Source of the DNA: Riemerella columbina DSM 16469
GTDB lineage: Bacteria > Bacteroidota > Bacteroidia > Flavobacteriales > Weeksellaceae
Direction of reading: 5' to 3'
NCBI RefSeq assembly: GCF_000374405.1
Contig: NZ_KB894281.1
Span: 409-64,408 of the forward strand
Length of the DNA stretch: 64,000 bases
Made by a program: the position numbers and the translations under genes. This document shows, piece after piece, positions 53,991 to 63,610 of this stretch. Below the pieces are notes generated by a model. The model had not been told where the DNA came from. It was given only the letters and a program-made list of their open reading frames with translations, and searched no databases. Position 1 is the first letter of the stretch. Each line of letters begins with the position of its first letter.

Positions 53991-55676
53991 ATGAAGAAAA
54001 CTAGTTATATCGTTCTTTTTATCTCAGGGATAATCTCTGCACAGTTTACGGATTATAACATCGTAAAAAATGTACAAACGCAAAACAAATCTGTAGTAGT
54101 TTCTGCACATCCTTTGGCTAGTGCAGCGGGAATAAAAGTTATAAAAGAAGGTGGAAATGCCTTTGATGCCGCCATTGCTACACAATATGCCTTAGCAGTG
54201 GTTTATCCTCAAGCGGGAAATATCGGTGGTGGTGGTTTCTTAGTAGCGGTAAAAGCCAATGGAGAAAAATTAGCCATTGATTTTAGAGAAACTGCACCGC
54301 AAAAGGCACACAGAGATATGTACCTAGATAAAAATGGAAATGCCGATACTGATCTTTCTCAAAACGGGCGTTTGGCAGTAGGCGTTCCAGGTTCCGTAGC
54401 AGGATTTTTTGAAATGCTGAAACATGCCAATCTGTCTATGTCTCAACTGATACAGCCCGCTATTGACCTTGCCGAACAAGGCTTTGCCATTACGGATAAA
54501 GAAGCAAAATTACTCAATGAAGAGCAAGAGGCTTTTTTAAAACATAATAAAAATGCCATCGTATTTGTAAAAGATAAGCCTTGGAAAGCGGGCGATATTT
54601 TGGTGCAAAACGATTTAGCCAATACGCTAAAACGCATTCAGAAATTGGGGTTAAAAGGATTTTATGAAGGGAAAACGGCTCAATTAATCGTAGATGAAAT
54701 GAAACGCGGTAATGGCATCATAACCCTTGATGATTTAAAGCATTATCAAGTGAAAGTTCGTACCCCACTTAGTTTTGACTACAAAGGCTACGAAGTGGTT
54801 TCGATGCCTTTGCCCTCAAGCGGTGGACCTCTATTGGCACAAATGCTAACGATGGCAGGTTTTGAAAACTTAGCACAATATCAACCCAACTCCCCAGAAG
54901 CGGTACAAATTATGGTAGAAGCCGAGCGCCGTGCCTACGCAGATAGAGCCGAATATATGGGCGACCCCGACTTTATAAAAGACCAAACACCACGCCTCAT
55001 CAGCAAAGATTATTTAAAATCCAGATGGCAGTCTTTTAGTTTTGATAAAGCCACACCAAGTGCAGCGGTTGGGAAAATCATCAATCCTAATCCAGAAAGT
55101 ACCCAGACTACGCATATTTCTATTTTGGATAAGGAAGGCAATGCGGTATCGGTTACCACCACGCTCAATGGCTATTACGGTAGTAAAGTTGTGGTATCAG
55201 GGGCTGGATTTTTCTTAAATAATGAAATGGACGATTTTTCTATAAAGCCCGGTGTGCCTAATATGTTTGGTGCTGTGGGTGGCGAAGCGAATGCTGTAAA
55301 AGCAGGGAAACGCATGCTGTCCTCTATGGCACCTACGGTGGTTTTGAAAGACAATAAAGCCTTTATGGTGGTCGGTACACCGGGTGGCACTACCATTCCA
55401 ACTTCGGTATTTCAGTCAATAGTAGATGTGGTTGATTTTAAAATGAGTCCCAACCGCTCTGTTAACCTTCCAAAATTCCATAATCAATGGTTACCAGAAT
55501 CTATTTCTGTAGAAAAAGATTTCCCGAAAACCACTATTGAAGCATTAGAGAAAAAAGGCTATCAGTTTGAAGTAAGAGGCCCTATTGGAAAAACAGAAAT
55601 GATAGTTTCAGAGCCTGAAGGGAATATCACCGCGATTGCAGACGACCGTGGCGATGATGCTGTGGCAGTGGAGTAA
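53991..55676 (+). CDS. ggt: Gamma-glutamyltranspeptidase
   Basis: Hydrolyses or transfers gamma-glutamyl groups from glutathione and glutamine in the periplasm. 561 residues with a signal peptide (MKKTSYIVLFISGIISAQ). It matures by self-cleavage before the catalytic Thr in STQTTHISILDKEGNAVS (about residue 367). Other signatures are the N-terminal GGNAFDAAIATQYALAVVYPQ, DFRETAPQ (substrate Arg), MDDFSIKPG, and the glycine-rich GTPGGTTIPTS that forms the oxyanion hole. I use the ATG at 53991; the open frame extends back into trpA, but the signal peptide starts here. Confidence 0.95.
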   Translation: MKKTSYIVLFISGIISAQFTDYNIVKNVQTQNKSVVVSAHPLASAAGIKVIKEGGNAFDAAIATQYALAVVYPQAGNIGGGGFLVAVKANGEKLAIDFRETAPQKAHRDMYLDKNGNADTDLSQNGRLAVGVPGSVAGFFEMLKHANLSMSQLIQPAIDLAEQGFAITDKEAKLLNEEQEAFLKHNKNAIVFVKDKPWKAGDILVQNDLANTLKRIQKLGLKGFYEGKTAQLIVDEMKRGNGIITLDDLKHYQVKVRTPLSFDYKGYEVVSMPLPSSGGPLLAQMLTMAGFENLAQYQPNSPEAVQIMVEAERRAYADRAEYMGDPDFIKDQTPRLISKDYLKSRWQSFSFDKATPSAAVGKIINPNPESTQTTHISILDKEGNAVSVTTTLNGYYGSKVVVSGAGFFLNNEMDDFSIKPGVPNMFGAVGGEANAVKAGKRMLSSMAPTVVLKDNKAFMVVGTPGGTTIPTSVFQSIVDVVDFKMSPNRSVNLPKFHNQWLPESISVEKDFPKTTIEALEKKGYQFEVRGPIGKTEMIVSEPEGNITAIADDRGDDAVAVE

Positions 55677-55717
55677 ATAATGATGAGATGAGGGAAGTTA
55701 AAGAGTTTAAATAAACT

Positions 55718-56509
55718 ATGAAATTTGTTTTAATTTTAATAACTTTATTTTCAAGCTATCTACAAGCACAAAGCAATAGTTATAAAGTTATATATCATAT
55801 CAATTTTATAAAAGATTCCACGGAACAAAATAATAGATATGAAGAATTAGCATATTTACTTTTTAATGATAAAGTTTCTTACTTTTTATCTGAAAATAAA
55901 TACAAGTCGGATTCTACATTGCTTGAAATTCAAAACAGTGCTAATTCCTCCATTACTAGTATTTTAGATAGACCTAAATTTAGAAGTGATTTTAAGTTTT
56001 CAGTTCAGAAGCAAAAAGATTCATTAAATTTTAGAGAAAAAATAAGTGGTTTAGGGAATTTTATTTATTATGAAAAAAATACATTTTTAAATCAATGGAA
56101 CATACTATCTGATACTGAAAAAATCTTAGGCTACGATTGTAAAAAAGCTTCAATCCAATATGGTGGTCGTCTTTGGTACGCTTGGTTTACAGAACAAATA
56201 CCTATCAATGAAGGTCCTTATAAATTTAATGGTTTGCCTGGACTAATATTAAAAGTTGAAGATGCTAAAAAGCAATATATTTTTACAGCAGTTGAAATTT
56301 CAAAAACGACAATTCCCAAACAAGTTGTATATCCATATTCAGGAAAAGAAGTGGTTACAAATAGAGAAGATTTTAACAGAATAAAGCAAAACTTTTACTA
56401 TAATCCTATACAAGCCACCAATGGTAGATTAAACTATACCGATAAAGCAAAAGAAAAGGCGTTTATTGAAAGAATGAGAAGAAATAATAACTTTATCGAA
56501 TTAAAGTAG
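55718..56509 (+). CDS. GLPGLI family protein
   Basis: A 263-residue exported protein of the Bacteroidota GLPGLI family, of unknown function. A signal peptide (MKFVLILITLFSSYLQAQ) is followed by SYKVIYHINF, YYEKNTFLNQWNILSDTEKILGYDCKKA, AWFTEQIPINEGPYKFNGLPGLILKVED with the name-giving motif near residue 173, and IFTAVEISKT. It is probably periplasmic. The locally AT-richer sequence and the 41-bp gap suggest it need not be part of the ggt transcript. It converges on the glycosyltransferase gene, 10 bp apart. Confidence 0.88.
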   Translation: MKFVLILITLFSSYLQAQSNSYKVIYHINFIKDSTEQNNRYEELAYLLFNDKVSYFLSENKYKSDSTLLEIQNSANSSITSILDRPKFRSDFKFSVQKQKDSLNFREKISGLGNFIYYEKNTFLNQWNILSDTEKILGYDCKKASIQYGGRLWYAWFTEQIPINEGPYKFNGLPGLILKVEDAKKQYIFTAVEISKTTIPKQVVYPYSGKEVVTNREDFNRIKQNFYYNPIQATNGRLNYTDKAKEKAFIERMRRNNNFIELK

Positions 56510-56519
56510 GACTTCCCTT

Positions 56520-57470
56520 CTACACCTCCTCCTCTATATGGTAGTTTTTGTGTTCTCTATGGGTACGGATAATCATTTCGCCTAAAAACCCTGCGATAAA
56601 TAGCATGGTTCCCATCAACATCATCGTAAGGGCAATATAAAACCATGGATTGTTGGCAATGAGATGACCATAAATGCCTTTGGATACCTCTATTAATTTA
56701 GAAATTCCTAGCCATAGCGCCGATAAAAATCCAATGATAAACATCAGCGTACCGACTGCCCCAAAAAAGTGCATCGGGCGACCGCCAAAACGACTCACAA
56801 ACCATAGCGTCACCAAATCTAAAAATCCTCTAATAAAGCGTTCGGTACCAAATTTAGAACTGCCGTACGGGCGGGCTTGGTGTTGTACGGACTTTTCTGT
56901 AATTTTTCTAAACCCTGCATTGGCTGCCAAAACGGGGATATAGCGGTGCATATCGCCATAAACATCAATGGACTTTACCACTTGTTTTTTATAAGCCTTT
57001 AGTCCACAATTAAAATCGTGGAGTGATACACCAGACACTTTCCTTGCTGCTGCATTAAAAAGTTTAGACGGAATATTTTTCGTCATGACATTATCATAAC
57101 GCTTTTTCTTCCAACCACTTACAATATCGTAATGTTCAATCAGTACTTTATAATAGAGTTCTGGAATTTCCTCTGGAAAGTCCTGTAAATCGGCATCCAT
57201 CGTAATCACCACATCGCCATTAACTCTTGCAAAAGCCGCGTGCAATGCCTGAGATTTACCATAATTTCTTGAAAACTTAATGGCATGGACATTCGGGTTT
57301 TTAGCCCTTAGTGTCATAATAACTTCCCAAGAATTATCCGTACTTCCATCGTCTACAAACCAAATTTCGTAAGAAATATCCGCCTCTAGACAAGTGGTAT
57401 CAATACGCTGATAAAGTTCTTCTAAAGAAGAGGCTTCGTTGAGTAATGGAATGACGATAGACAAGTTCAT
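56520..57470 (-). CDS. Membrane glycosyltransferase, DPM1/ArnC-like family 2
   Basis: A 316-residue GT2 enzyme that probably transfers a sugar to a polyprenyl phosphate. Motifs: IVIPLLNEASSLEELYQRID, WFVDDGSTDNSW, KFSRNYGKSQALHAAFA, the DxD in VITMDADLQDFPEEIP (about residues 91-106), and SGVSLHDFNCGLKAYKK. Two transmembrane helices follow at about 235-257 (FGAVGTLMFIIGFLSALWLG) and 276-300 (WFYIALTMMLMGTMLFIAGF). The family often feeds lipid-A or glycan modification. It is the last gene of a minus-strand run. Confidence 0.92.
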   Translation of the reverse strand: MNLSIVIPLLNEASSLEELYQRIDTTCLEADISYEIWFVDDGSTDNSWEVIMTLRAKNPNVHAIKFSRNYGKSQALHAAFARVNGDVVITMDADLQDFPEEIPELYYKVLIEHYDIVSGWKKKRYDNVMTKNIPSKLFNAAARKVSGVSLHDFNCGLKAYKKQVVKSIDVYGDMHRYIPVLAANAGFRKITEKSVQHQARPYGSSKFGTERFIRGFLDLVTLWFVSRFGGRPMHFFGAVGTLMFIIGFLSALWLGISKLIEVSKGIYGHLIANNPWFYIALTMMLMGTMLFIAGFLGEMIIRTHREHKNYHIEEEV

Positions 57471-57488
57471 AAAAGGGAGTATAAAAGA

Positions 57489-58070
57489 TTAATATTCGCT
57501 TTTGCTTCTGAAAAAACTTCCAAAAAACACCGATAAAATAATAAAAAACAAACAGTAGCCAGCAAAGACTAATGAGAAATAGTACGCCGAAAACATATCT
57601 TCTTTGGCTTCTACTTTTTTAGCAATACGCAGTTTGCCTTCTTGATATTTTTTTTCGAGGTCTTTGGCTTCTTCGGTGTTTGGTTTTACCATAGATTTTG
57701 CCTTTGCATATTCCTCTTCTAAAGAGTTTTTAAAACTTTCAATATATTGTCGGTTAAGGACTTGTTTTACTTCGGCATCACCAAAATTAATAAATAAAAA
57801 TATAGAACCAATGGATAAAAAACCCGCCATAAACATGGGTAAAAAAGCACGATTGAAGGCTTCTTTAAAACTCATTCTTCCTTTTAGTTTCTTATAAGTA
57901 TAGACCGAAACAAAAGCACCAACCGCAAAAATCAAAGGCAATACGAACGCATTCATCACCATAGTGGTTCTAAAGTATTGCTCGTTCATAAAGAAATAAT
58001 AAACACCAAAAAACAACACCAATACCGCCACATACATCCACCATGCGTACTTTATAATATCTTTATTCAT
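57489..58070 (-). CDS. DUF4199-family membrane protein
   Basis: A 193-residue integral membrane protein with four predicted helices: YAWWMYVAVLVLFFGVYYFF (about 8-27), MVMNAFVLPLIFAVGAFVSVYTY, FLPMFMAGFLSIGSIFLFINF, and YYFSLVFAGYCLFFIILSVFFG near the C-terminus. Between helices three and four lies a charged, coiled-coil-prone segment (SFKNSLEEEYAKAKSMVKPN...). The pattern fits DUF4199, found in Bacteroidota and often next to a GT2 glycosyltransferase, as here. Function unknown. Confidence 0.8.
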   Translation of the reverse strand: MNKDIIKYAWWMYVAVLVLFFGVYYFFMNEQYFRTTMVMNAFVLPLIFAVGAFVSVYTYKKLKGRMSFKEAFNRAFLPMFMAGFLSIGSIFLFINFGDAEVKQVLNRQYIESFKNSLEEEYAKAKSMVKPNTEEAKDLEKKYQEGKLRIAKKVEAKEDMFSAYYFSLVFAGYCLFFIILSVFFGSFFRSKSEY

Positions 58071-58156
58071 CTAGTTTTATTTTGTTAAAGCCTTTTAGAA
58101 GGCATATATTTTAAAGGCGTAAAATTACGGATTATTTTTTAGACTAAACATAGGAT

Positions 58157-60943
58157 TTAGAACCAACCTCGCCGAAGTTGCGTGATAATGGCAGAAAGGT
58201 TAAAATTAAACATAAATCGTATGCGTTTGTCATAGTGAGGTAAGCTCGGTTCAAAACCTAAAGTGGATTGTACTGGGAAATAAATTTCAAAAATATCTGG
58301 AATCAACTGAAGCCCCACACCACTATCATAGATAAAATGGCCTTTGTCATTTCTATTTTTATAAACCCCAGCATCGGCATAGAGGCTGAAAAATTTCCAT
58401 ACTTGTAGATTGGTATTCAAAGTGGTAATCCACTGATTAGCGGTATCATTTATAGACGATTTAAAGGCTCCTTCGGCTAAAACGAACTGGCGTGGTGCAT
58501 AATAATTTCCCGTAGGTCGGCGGATGATACTATGCGAAAAACTATAATTAGACAGTGTGGAAATTCCAAAATCAAAATAAGAATTTCTGGTTTCGTTAGT
58601 TAGAAAATATCCACCAAAAAGTCTAACGCTTAATTTTTTATCTTGAATATATTCCCAGCGATAAAAGGCTTCGGCAGAAACTTTATTGAAATCTTGGGCA
58701 TGTTGCAGAGTAATTCCCATAATTTTTTCGTAGATGGCTTTCCTATCAGAATAGACATAGCCTAAGTTCCAAAGATGATACGAATCATAGTCATTTAAAG
58801 CTTTCATAGTCGAGCTTAAATCTTTATTTACATGATCAAAAGAAAGGCTTAAATATCTTCCAATTTGGCTTCTTGGATGTTTATTAAAACTCAACTGAGA
58901 ATACAAACTTATTTTTCTAAATGCCAAATCTTTAGCATAGTGAAAATAGGATGCTTTAGCCCCGATGCGCCAACTTTGGAAAAATGCATCAGCAGGTAAA
59001 AATTGATAAGATGCTCCTGCTAGTCCCGTCATCTGCCCCGTTCCCGTACTATAATAAGGCTTTACCACAAAGGTAAATGGACGGTTTAACAAATTTTCAT
59101 TCGTAATGCCCAAACCTATTAAAACTTTATCGTAATAATTGTATTTAAAGGTAGGACTAAGATAAAGTTCGTTATATTCTGGATTAGGAACATCGGTAAA
59201 TAGTTTTAGTTTTGGCTTTTTCATATTCGAGAAAAAACCTCTGGTATAGAGATAATTATCTCGGTCATTGCTTTCTGGAAATAGATAATCATCATTAATG
59301 ATAATTTTCTCTGCCTGATGTTCTGGAATAATATAAGTGGATTCCTTTTTGGAACTGGTGTCGTACCAATATTGATGTTCTTTTCCTTGAGAATCTATGG
59401 TTTTAAGTTGAAAAGGAATCTGGGCTTCGGTATTTTTTTTAACCTTTACCGCAATGGTACCATCTTCTTGCCTCTTAAAGTTTTTAAGTTTAAAATTCAC
59501 TCTATTTTTAACCTGAATAAAATCCTCTAAAAACACACTGCTATATTGAGATTTTTGTGCCAATTGGTTAAGAAATTCGGATAGCACAATTGGTTGATGA
59601 GGATGGGTAGTAATCCAATTTTTCAAAAAGGCATTAAACTTTTGAATACCCATTTTTTCGGCGATAAAATTAAATAAAGTTCCCGCTTCCATTTGACTAA
59701 TTGCCAACTGATTAAAATTGCTCAATTCTGGATAAGAGGTTGCCATGGCTTGGTCTAGATTTTGGCTCATCATATATTGATAGCCTAAACCATAGCGGTC
59801 CGAAAGGGTTAATTTGGAAAGGTGCGTCCACTTTAAAGGACTGATTTTAAACAATATCAACTGTTCTGGTAAATCACCCAATAATTTTTTATCATTATAA
59901 AAACGCTTAATGTACTGCATTTCCAAATAAGTCTTAATCCCATTTTCTATCCAATGATTTTCAATGCCATCGGTATTAAAAAGTTGTGTAGCACATGCCT
60001 TAGAAAGTGTAGAAAAATAATCTAAATCATTTTTTTGGGCATCATTGAACAATTGAAATCTAAATTTCCAAAAGGTAATATCATCAATTCCGATAAAATG
60101 TTGGTCGCTTTTAATTTTTTTAGTGATAAGGATTTTCTTTGGTAAAGTGCCCAAGTATTCCTTAATGAAATTGAGTTGTAGTGGAATATAGAAATTGAGA
60201 TATTGCTGCTGATTGGCATCTACGGGATAAGTAAACGCTACCAAAGTTTCTTGATAAGTAATGGTAAAGGACGGCTGTTGCTGCGATTGAACCACAAAAA
60301 TAGGGTCGGTATTCAATAGCCCTTCAAAATGATGGGCATCGGTTTTGGTAAGGTTAGAAGATACCGATGCTGGCGTTTTAAAATCTACCGTCCAATACAT
60401 ATAGTTCGATTGTCGTTCATCTACATTATAGAAAGATTTTGGCTTATCAGAAGGCACTAAAAAGAAATATTTTAATAAAGCCTCTTGACGGTCTACCCCG
60501 TAACCCGTAAACTTTTTAGCAGGCAACGCCAAAGTATAATCCAACTGCAATTGGACAGCCTCGCCTTGTTGCAAAGTTTTTTTTAGAGGAATGGCAATCA
60601 CTTCTTGATTTAATGATTTATAGACGATGCCATCAACCTCTAACCGCTCTAGTTTTCCTTGTTCTTCGGGTTTAGAAAAATACAAATCGGTTTTTCTAGA
60701 TTCCAAAAGTCGCTTGGATAGTGTAGAACCATTGGGCTGATACGCAGAAATCCAGTTTAAAAGATATAGCGTATCCATTGGTTTTGCCTCTGGATTATGA
60801 TAAATAATCGATTGATTGACTCGCCATTGACTAAAGTCTTGCCCCACTCTATTAACCTCCATAGCAATACGATTTTGCTGTGCAAAACTCCAAAATAAGG
60901 TCAATATGAGCCCGAAGGATAAGGATTTGGTTAGAGGTCTCAA
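58157..60943 (-). CDS. M1-peptidase-like protein with degenerate zinc site and C-terminal barrel
   Basis: A 928-residue exported protein (signal peptide MRPLTKSLSFGLILTLFWSFAQQ). The N-terminal half has the layout of M1 (gluzincin) aminopeptidases, but at the HExxH position it reads KACATQLF (residues 315-322), so both His ligands and the catalytic Glu are gone; the downstream IENHWIENGIKTYLEMQ keeps the third-ligand-like Glu. Peptidase activity is therefore unlikely. From about residue 610 it is rich in alternating aromatic beta strands (FKYNYYDKVLIGLGITNENLL, GLAGASYQFLPADAFF, LSVRLFGGYFLTNETRN, FMFNFNLSAIITQL), which looks like an outer-membrane barrel ending near the C-terminus. It may be a surface-anchored binding or chaperone-type module. 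It lies 26 bp after pyrE/F. Confidence 0.65.
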   Translation of the reverse strand: MRPLTKSLSFGLILTLFWSFAQQNRIAMEVNRVGQDFSQWRVNQSIIYHNPEAKPMDTLYLLNWISAYQPNGSTLSKRLLESRKTDLYFSKPEEQGKLERLEVDGIVYKSLNQEVIAIPLKKTLQQGEAVQLQLDYTLALPAKKFTGYGVDRQEALLKYFFLVPSDKPKSFYNVDERQSNYMYWTVDFKTPASVSSNLTKTDAHHFEGLLNTDPIFVVQSQQQPSFTITYQETLVAFTYPVDANQQQYLNFYIPLQLNFIKEYLGTLPKKILITKKIKSDQHFIGIDDITFWKFRFQLFNDAQKNDLDYFSTLSKACATQLFNTDGIENHWIENGIKTYLEMQYIKRFYNDKKLLGDLPEQLILFKISPLKWTHLSKLTLSDRYGLGYQYMMSQNLDQAMATSYPELSNFNQLAISQMEAGTLFNFIAEKMGIQKFNAFLKNWITTHPHQPIVLSEFLNQLAQKSQYSSVFLEDFIQVKNRVNFKLKNFKRQEDGTIAVKVKKNTEAQIPFQLKTIDSQGKEHQYWYDTSSKKESTYIIPEHQAEKIIINDDYLFPESNDRDNYLYTRGFFSNMKKPKLKLFTDVPNPEYNELYLSPTFKYNYYDKVLIGLGITNENLLNRPFTFVVKPYYSTGTGQMTGLAGASYQFLPADAFFQSWRIGAKASYFHYAKDLAFRKISLYSQLSFNKHPRSQIGRYLSLSFDHVNKDLSSTMKALNDYDSYHLWNLGYVYSDRKAIYEKIMGITLQHAQDFNKVSAEAFYRWEYIQDKKLSVRLFGGYFLTNETRNSYFDFGISTLSNYSFSHSIIRRPTGNYYAPRQFVLAEGAFKSSINDTANQWITTLNTNLQVWKFFSLYADAGVYKNRNDKGHFIYDSGVGLQLIPDIFEIYFPVQSTLGFEPSLPHYDKRIRFMFNFNLSAIITQLRRGWF

Positions 60944-60968
60944 GGTGTTCTATTTAATTGTACATTCA

Positions 60969-62333
60969 TTATTCACTTAATGAATTTTGATAGGCTTGCC
61001 ACCCTTCTATTTTATATTTTAATGACGCTTTTTCGGCATCGTCGGCTTTATAAATGCCTCTGCCCACAATAATAAAATCGGTATGCAACTGTGCAAAAGC
61101 GTATTCTGGCGTGTTATATTGCTGCCCTTTAGCATCGCCTTTATTTTCTAAATTGATGCCTGGTGTAAATAGTAACATTTCTTCTGGCAAGGCATTTTGA
61201 GCTACTCCGCCAATCACATTCGCATGAGATTGTGCCACTTCCAAAGCCTGCTGTTGATAGTGAGCGTCCGTTAAAGTTCCTTTAGAAGACATCCCCAAAA
61301 TTGCGATAACGCCAGAGTTTAAGAAGTAATCCAAAGACGCTTCGCCACCAATCATATGAGAGGTAATTAAATCTGCCCAAAAGGAAATTCTATAAATGCC
61401 ATAAGAATATTGCAACTCCTGCGTATTCCCGATGTCCCCGAATTTTCGGTCTTCCATCAGTAGGAAATTGTGTTTTTTAGCAAGGTCTTGAAGTGGCAAA
61501 ATAGTGTTATCAAAATCAAAATCGGTAATGATATCCATATGTGTTTTTAGTGCCACAATATTAGGTCCTACCCTATCAGCAAACGCCAATAATTCTTTTG
61601 TGGTAATGACATCCGCAGAAGCGATTAAGTTAGATTGTTTTTCTATCGCAATTTCTAATAATTTCTTTGCAGACGAATGTTGAGCGTGTTGAAGTTTTTC
61701 CTCGTAAGTCAGGCGTCTTTTTTTCTCAAAACTAATCGGGTTGCCAGCAATAAAATCCTTAATCTTATTTAATTCTTGGTCTGGCAATAAACCGTCTTCG
61801 TTTAGGTAGCCACAAACCTCTTGAATGGTAAATAAAGTATGTACTCGGTAGCCTTTATTCTCTAATAATGCCTTACCACCTTGCTCTCTATCCAATACCA
61901 CAAGGATATCGCGAACCTTTATCCCTTCGTTTTCAATTTCTGGAAGGGTTTCTAATAAAGATTTACCACTGGTGATTACATCTTCTACCACCGCACATTG
62001 TTGCCCAGCTTTATAGATGCCCTCAATCAATTTTTTAGTACCATAGGCTTTGGCTTCTTTTCTTTTGATGATTAAAGGAATACCACTTTCCAAAGACATG
62101 GCTGTTGCCATAGGTAGCGCGGCATAGGGCACACCACAGATGAGTTCCGTAGTCGTTTTATCTATACATTCTAATAAAAAATGACTTAACTTTTTAAGAA
62201 TAATCGGGTTCGATGCCAAAGGTCTTAAGTCTACATAAAACGGGCTTTCGATACCACTTTTTAAAGTAAATTTTCCAAATTTTATAATGCCTAATTGGTA
62301 GCACTCTAAGAAAAAAGATTTTTTTGATTCCAT
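60969..62333 (-). CDS. Bifunctional orotate phosphoribosyltransferase / OMP decarboxylase
   Basis: One 454-residue chain carries the last two steps of UMP synthesis. Residues about 1-195 are the OPRT (FGKFTLKSGIESPFYVDLR, then the PRPP loop VVEDVITSGKS at 115-124). Residues about 205-454 are the decarboxylase, with Lys263 in ALKTHMD and the catalytic DxKxxD in MEDRKFGDIGNT (Asp295, Lys297, Asp300). The order and the EDRKFGDIGNT sequence resemble eukaryotic UMP synthase more than the short stand-alone bacterial pyrF. All key residues are kept. The neighbours are holB 19 bp upstream and the M1-like gene downstream. Confidence 0.93.
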   Translation of the reverse strand: MESKKSFFLECYQLGIIKFGKFTLKSGIESPFYVDLRPLASNPIILKKLSHFLLECIDKTTTELICGVPYAALPMATAMSLESGIPLIIKRKEAKAYGTKKLIEGIYKAGQQCAVVEDVITSGKSLLETLPEIENEGIKVRDILVVLDREQGGKALLENKGYRVHTLFTIQEVCGYLNEDGLLPDQELNKIKDFIAGNPISFEKKRRLTYEEKLQHAQHSSAKKLLEIAIEKQSNLIASADVITTKELLAFADRVGPNIVALKTHMDIITDFDFDNTILPLQDLAKKHNFLLMEDRKFGDIGNTQELQYSYGIYRISFWADLITSHMIGGEASLDYFLNSGVIAILGMSSKGTLTDAHYQQQALEVAQSHANVIGGVAQNALPEEMLLFTPGINLENKGDAKGQQYNTPEYAFAQLHTDFIIVGRGIYKADDAEKASLKYKIEGWQAYQNSLSE

Positions 62334-62352
62334 AAGATTAAGTCAATATTTT

Positions 62353-63468
62353 TTAAGATTTGTGTATATATCGTGTGAGTTTGATGCCCATATCCGTCCA
62401 AAGAATTTTGCTGTTGGCGTTTCTACTCAAATGGTAGTCGGCTTCGGAAATTTCATTTAAAATGTCCTCGATATTGGCACCGTGGATAAAATTGGAAAAG
62501 GCTTCCCAATTAAAATTATTTTGTATCAATTTTTTATAAACCAATTGGTCTATATTATAACTCTGCATCAATGCCAGCCTAAACACATCGGCACAGAACT
62601 GCAAGAAACTTTTTTGCTTTTCCCTATTCCAGTCGGCAATGGCTTTTGCCCAAGTAATTAAATCCTTTAGCACTTGAGGTTTCTTTTTAGCCTGAAATGC
62701 CAAACGCACCCATTGGATAAAATAAGTTTCAAACTCCTCCTCTATCGCATTAGTTTGTAATAGTTTAAGTGCAGTATTGTAGTTCCCTTGCGCTTGATGA
62801 ATAATTTCAACTAATTTTTGTGGGTCACTCACTTGATGCATCAAAGCCTGCTCTAGCTCTTGGTCTTCTATCCTAGGGACACTCGTCACTTGGCAACGCG
62901 ATAATATGGTTTGAAGCATCGTTTCCGTAGACGAAGCCGTAAGGATAATCACTGTTTTTTCAGGAGGCTCTTCTAAAAACTTAAGGAATTTATTGGCGGC
63001 ATCTTCCCTCATTTTATCGGCATTCCAAACGATTAAAACTTTAGTCCCACCTTCAAAACTTTTGAGGCTAAATTTTTCGTTTTTGTCCTTTATTTCATTA
63101 GAAGAAATAAAAAGCTGTTTGTTTTCGGCATTCAATATTCCTACCCAATCCTGATAATTACTATAAGGATTTTCTAAAATCATATTTCGCCATGTTTCAA
63201 AGAACCCACTACAAACCCCTTTGTTTTTGTCTTCGCTATAAACTGGAAAAGAAAAATGCACATCTAAATGGTTAAGATGCTGTACTTTGTCCGCAGATTT
63301 TTCGTGTTCCCTTTTAAGAAGTTCGGTCGCATACGCTAGTGCCAAAGGCAGCGTGCCGTAGCCTTCATTGCCTACAAAAAGCTGGGCATGGCTTACCCTG
63401 CCATCCTCAATACTTTCTTTGAGTACTTGTTTTACTTTTTGCTGTCCTATTACCGCCTCCCAATTCAT
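62353..63468 (-). CDS. holB: DNA polymerase III delta' subunit
   Basis: Clamp-loader subunit of 371 residues, an AAA+ ATPase-fold protein. N-terminal WEAVIGQQKVKQVLKESIEDGRVSHAQLFVGNEGYGTLPLALAYA has the Walker-A position as GNEGYGTLP, without the Lys, which is normal for delta' proteins that do not hydrolyse ATP. KVLIVWNADKMREDAANKFLKFLEEPPEKTVIILTAS (Walker-B region) and the SRC sensor in ILSRCQVTSVP are present. The promoter TATCTTTG (63474-63481) ends 5 nt before the ATG, so the message may be leaderless. It leads the run holB, pyrEF, M1-like. Confidence 0.9.
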   Translation of the reverse strand: MNWEAVIGQQKVKQVLKESIEDGRVSHAQLFVGNEGYGTLPLALAYATELLKREHEKSADKVQHLNHLDVHFSFPVYSEDKNKGVCSGFFETWRNMILENPYSNYQDWVGILNAENKQLFISSNEIKDKNEKFSLKSFEGGTKVLIVWNADKMREDAANKFLKFLEEPPEKTVIILTASSTETMLQTILSRCQVTSVPRIEDQELEQALMHQVSDPQKLVEIIHQAQGNYNTALKLLQTNAIEEEFETYFIQWVRLAFQAKKKPQVLKDLITWAKAIADWNREKQKSFLQFCADVFRLALMQSYNIDQLVYKKLIQNNFNWEAFSNFIHGANIEDILNEISEADYHLSRNANSKILWTDMGIKLTRYIHKS

Positions 63469-63473
63469 AAGCC

Positions 63474-63503
63474 CAAAGATAATAAAATCCGATAATTTTA
63501 CAA
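63474..63503 (-). promoter_or_regulatory. holB promoter, TTG-N19-TATCTTTG
   Basis: On the minus strand TTG (63501-63503) and TATCTTTG (63474-63481) are 19 bp apart. The last G is 5 nt from the ATG. Confidence 0.68.
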
Positions 63504-63610
63504 GCCCAAGGCAGAATTATATTTTGTCTTAACAAACTTTAACGCCTGATAAATTTTAATATTCCATATATAATTAAGATATTTGCGTTTTGATACAAGA
63601 TAAAAAACGC

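Noticed and set aside
53892-55676. Longer gamma-glutamyltranspeptidase start inside trpA
   Set aside because: It would overlap trpA by about 60 bp and bury the signal peptide, which begins at 53991.
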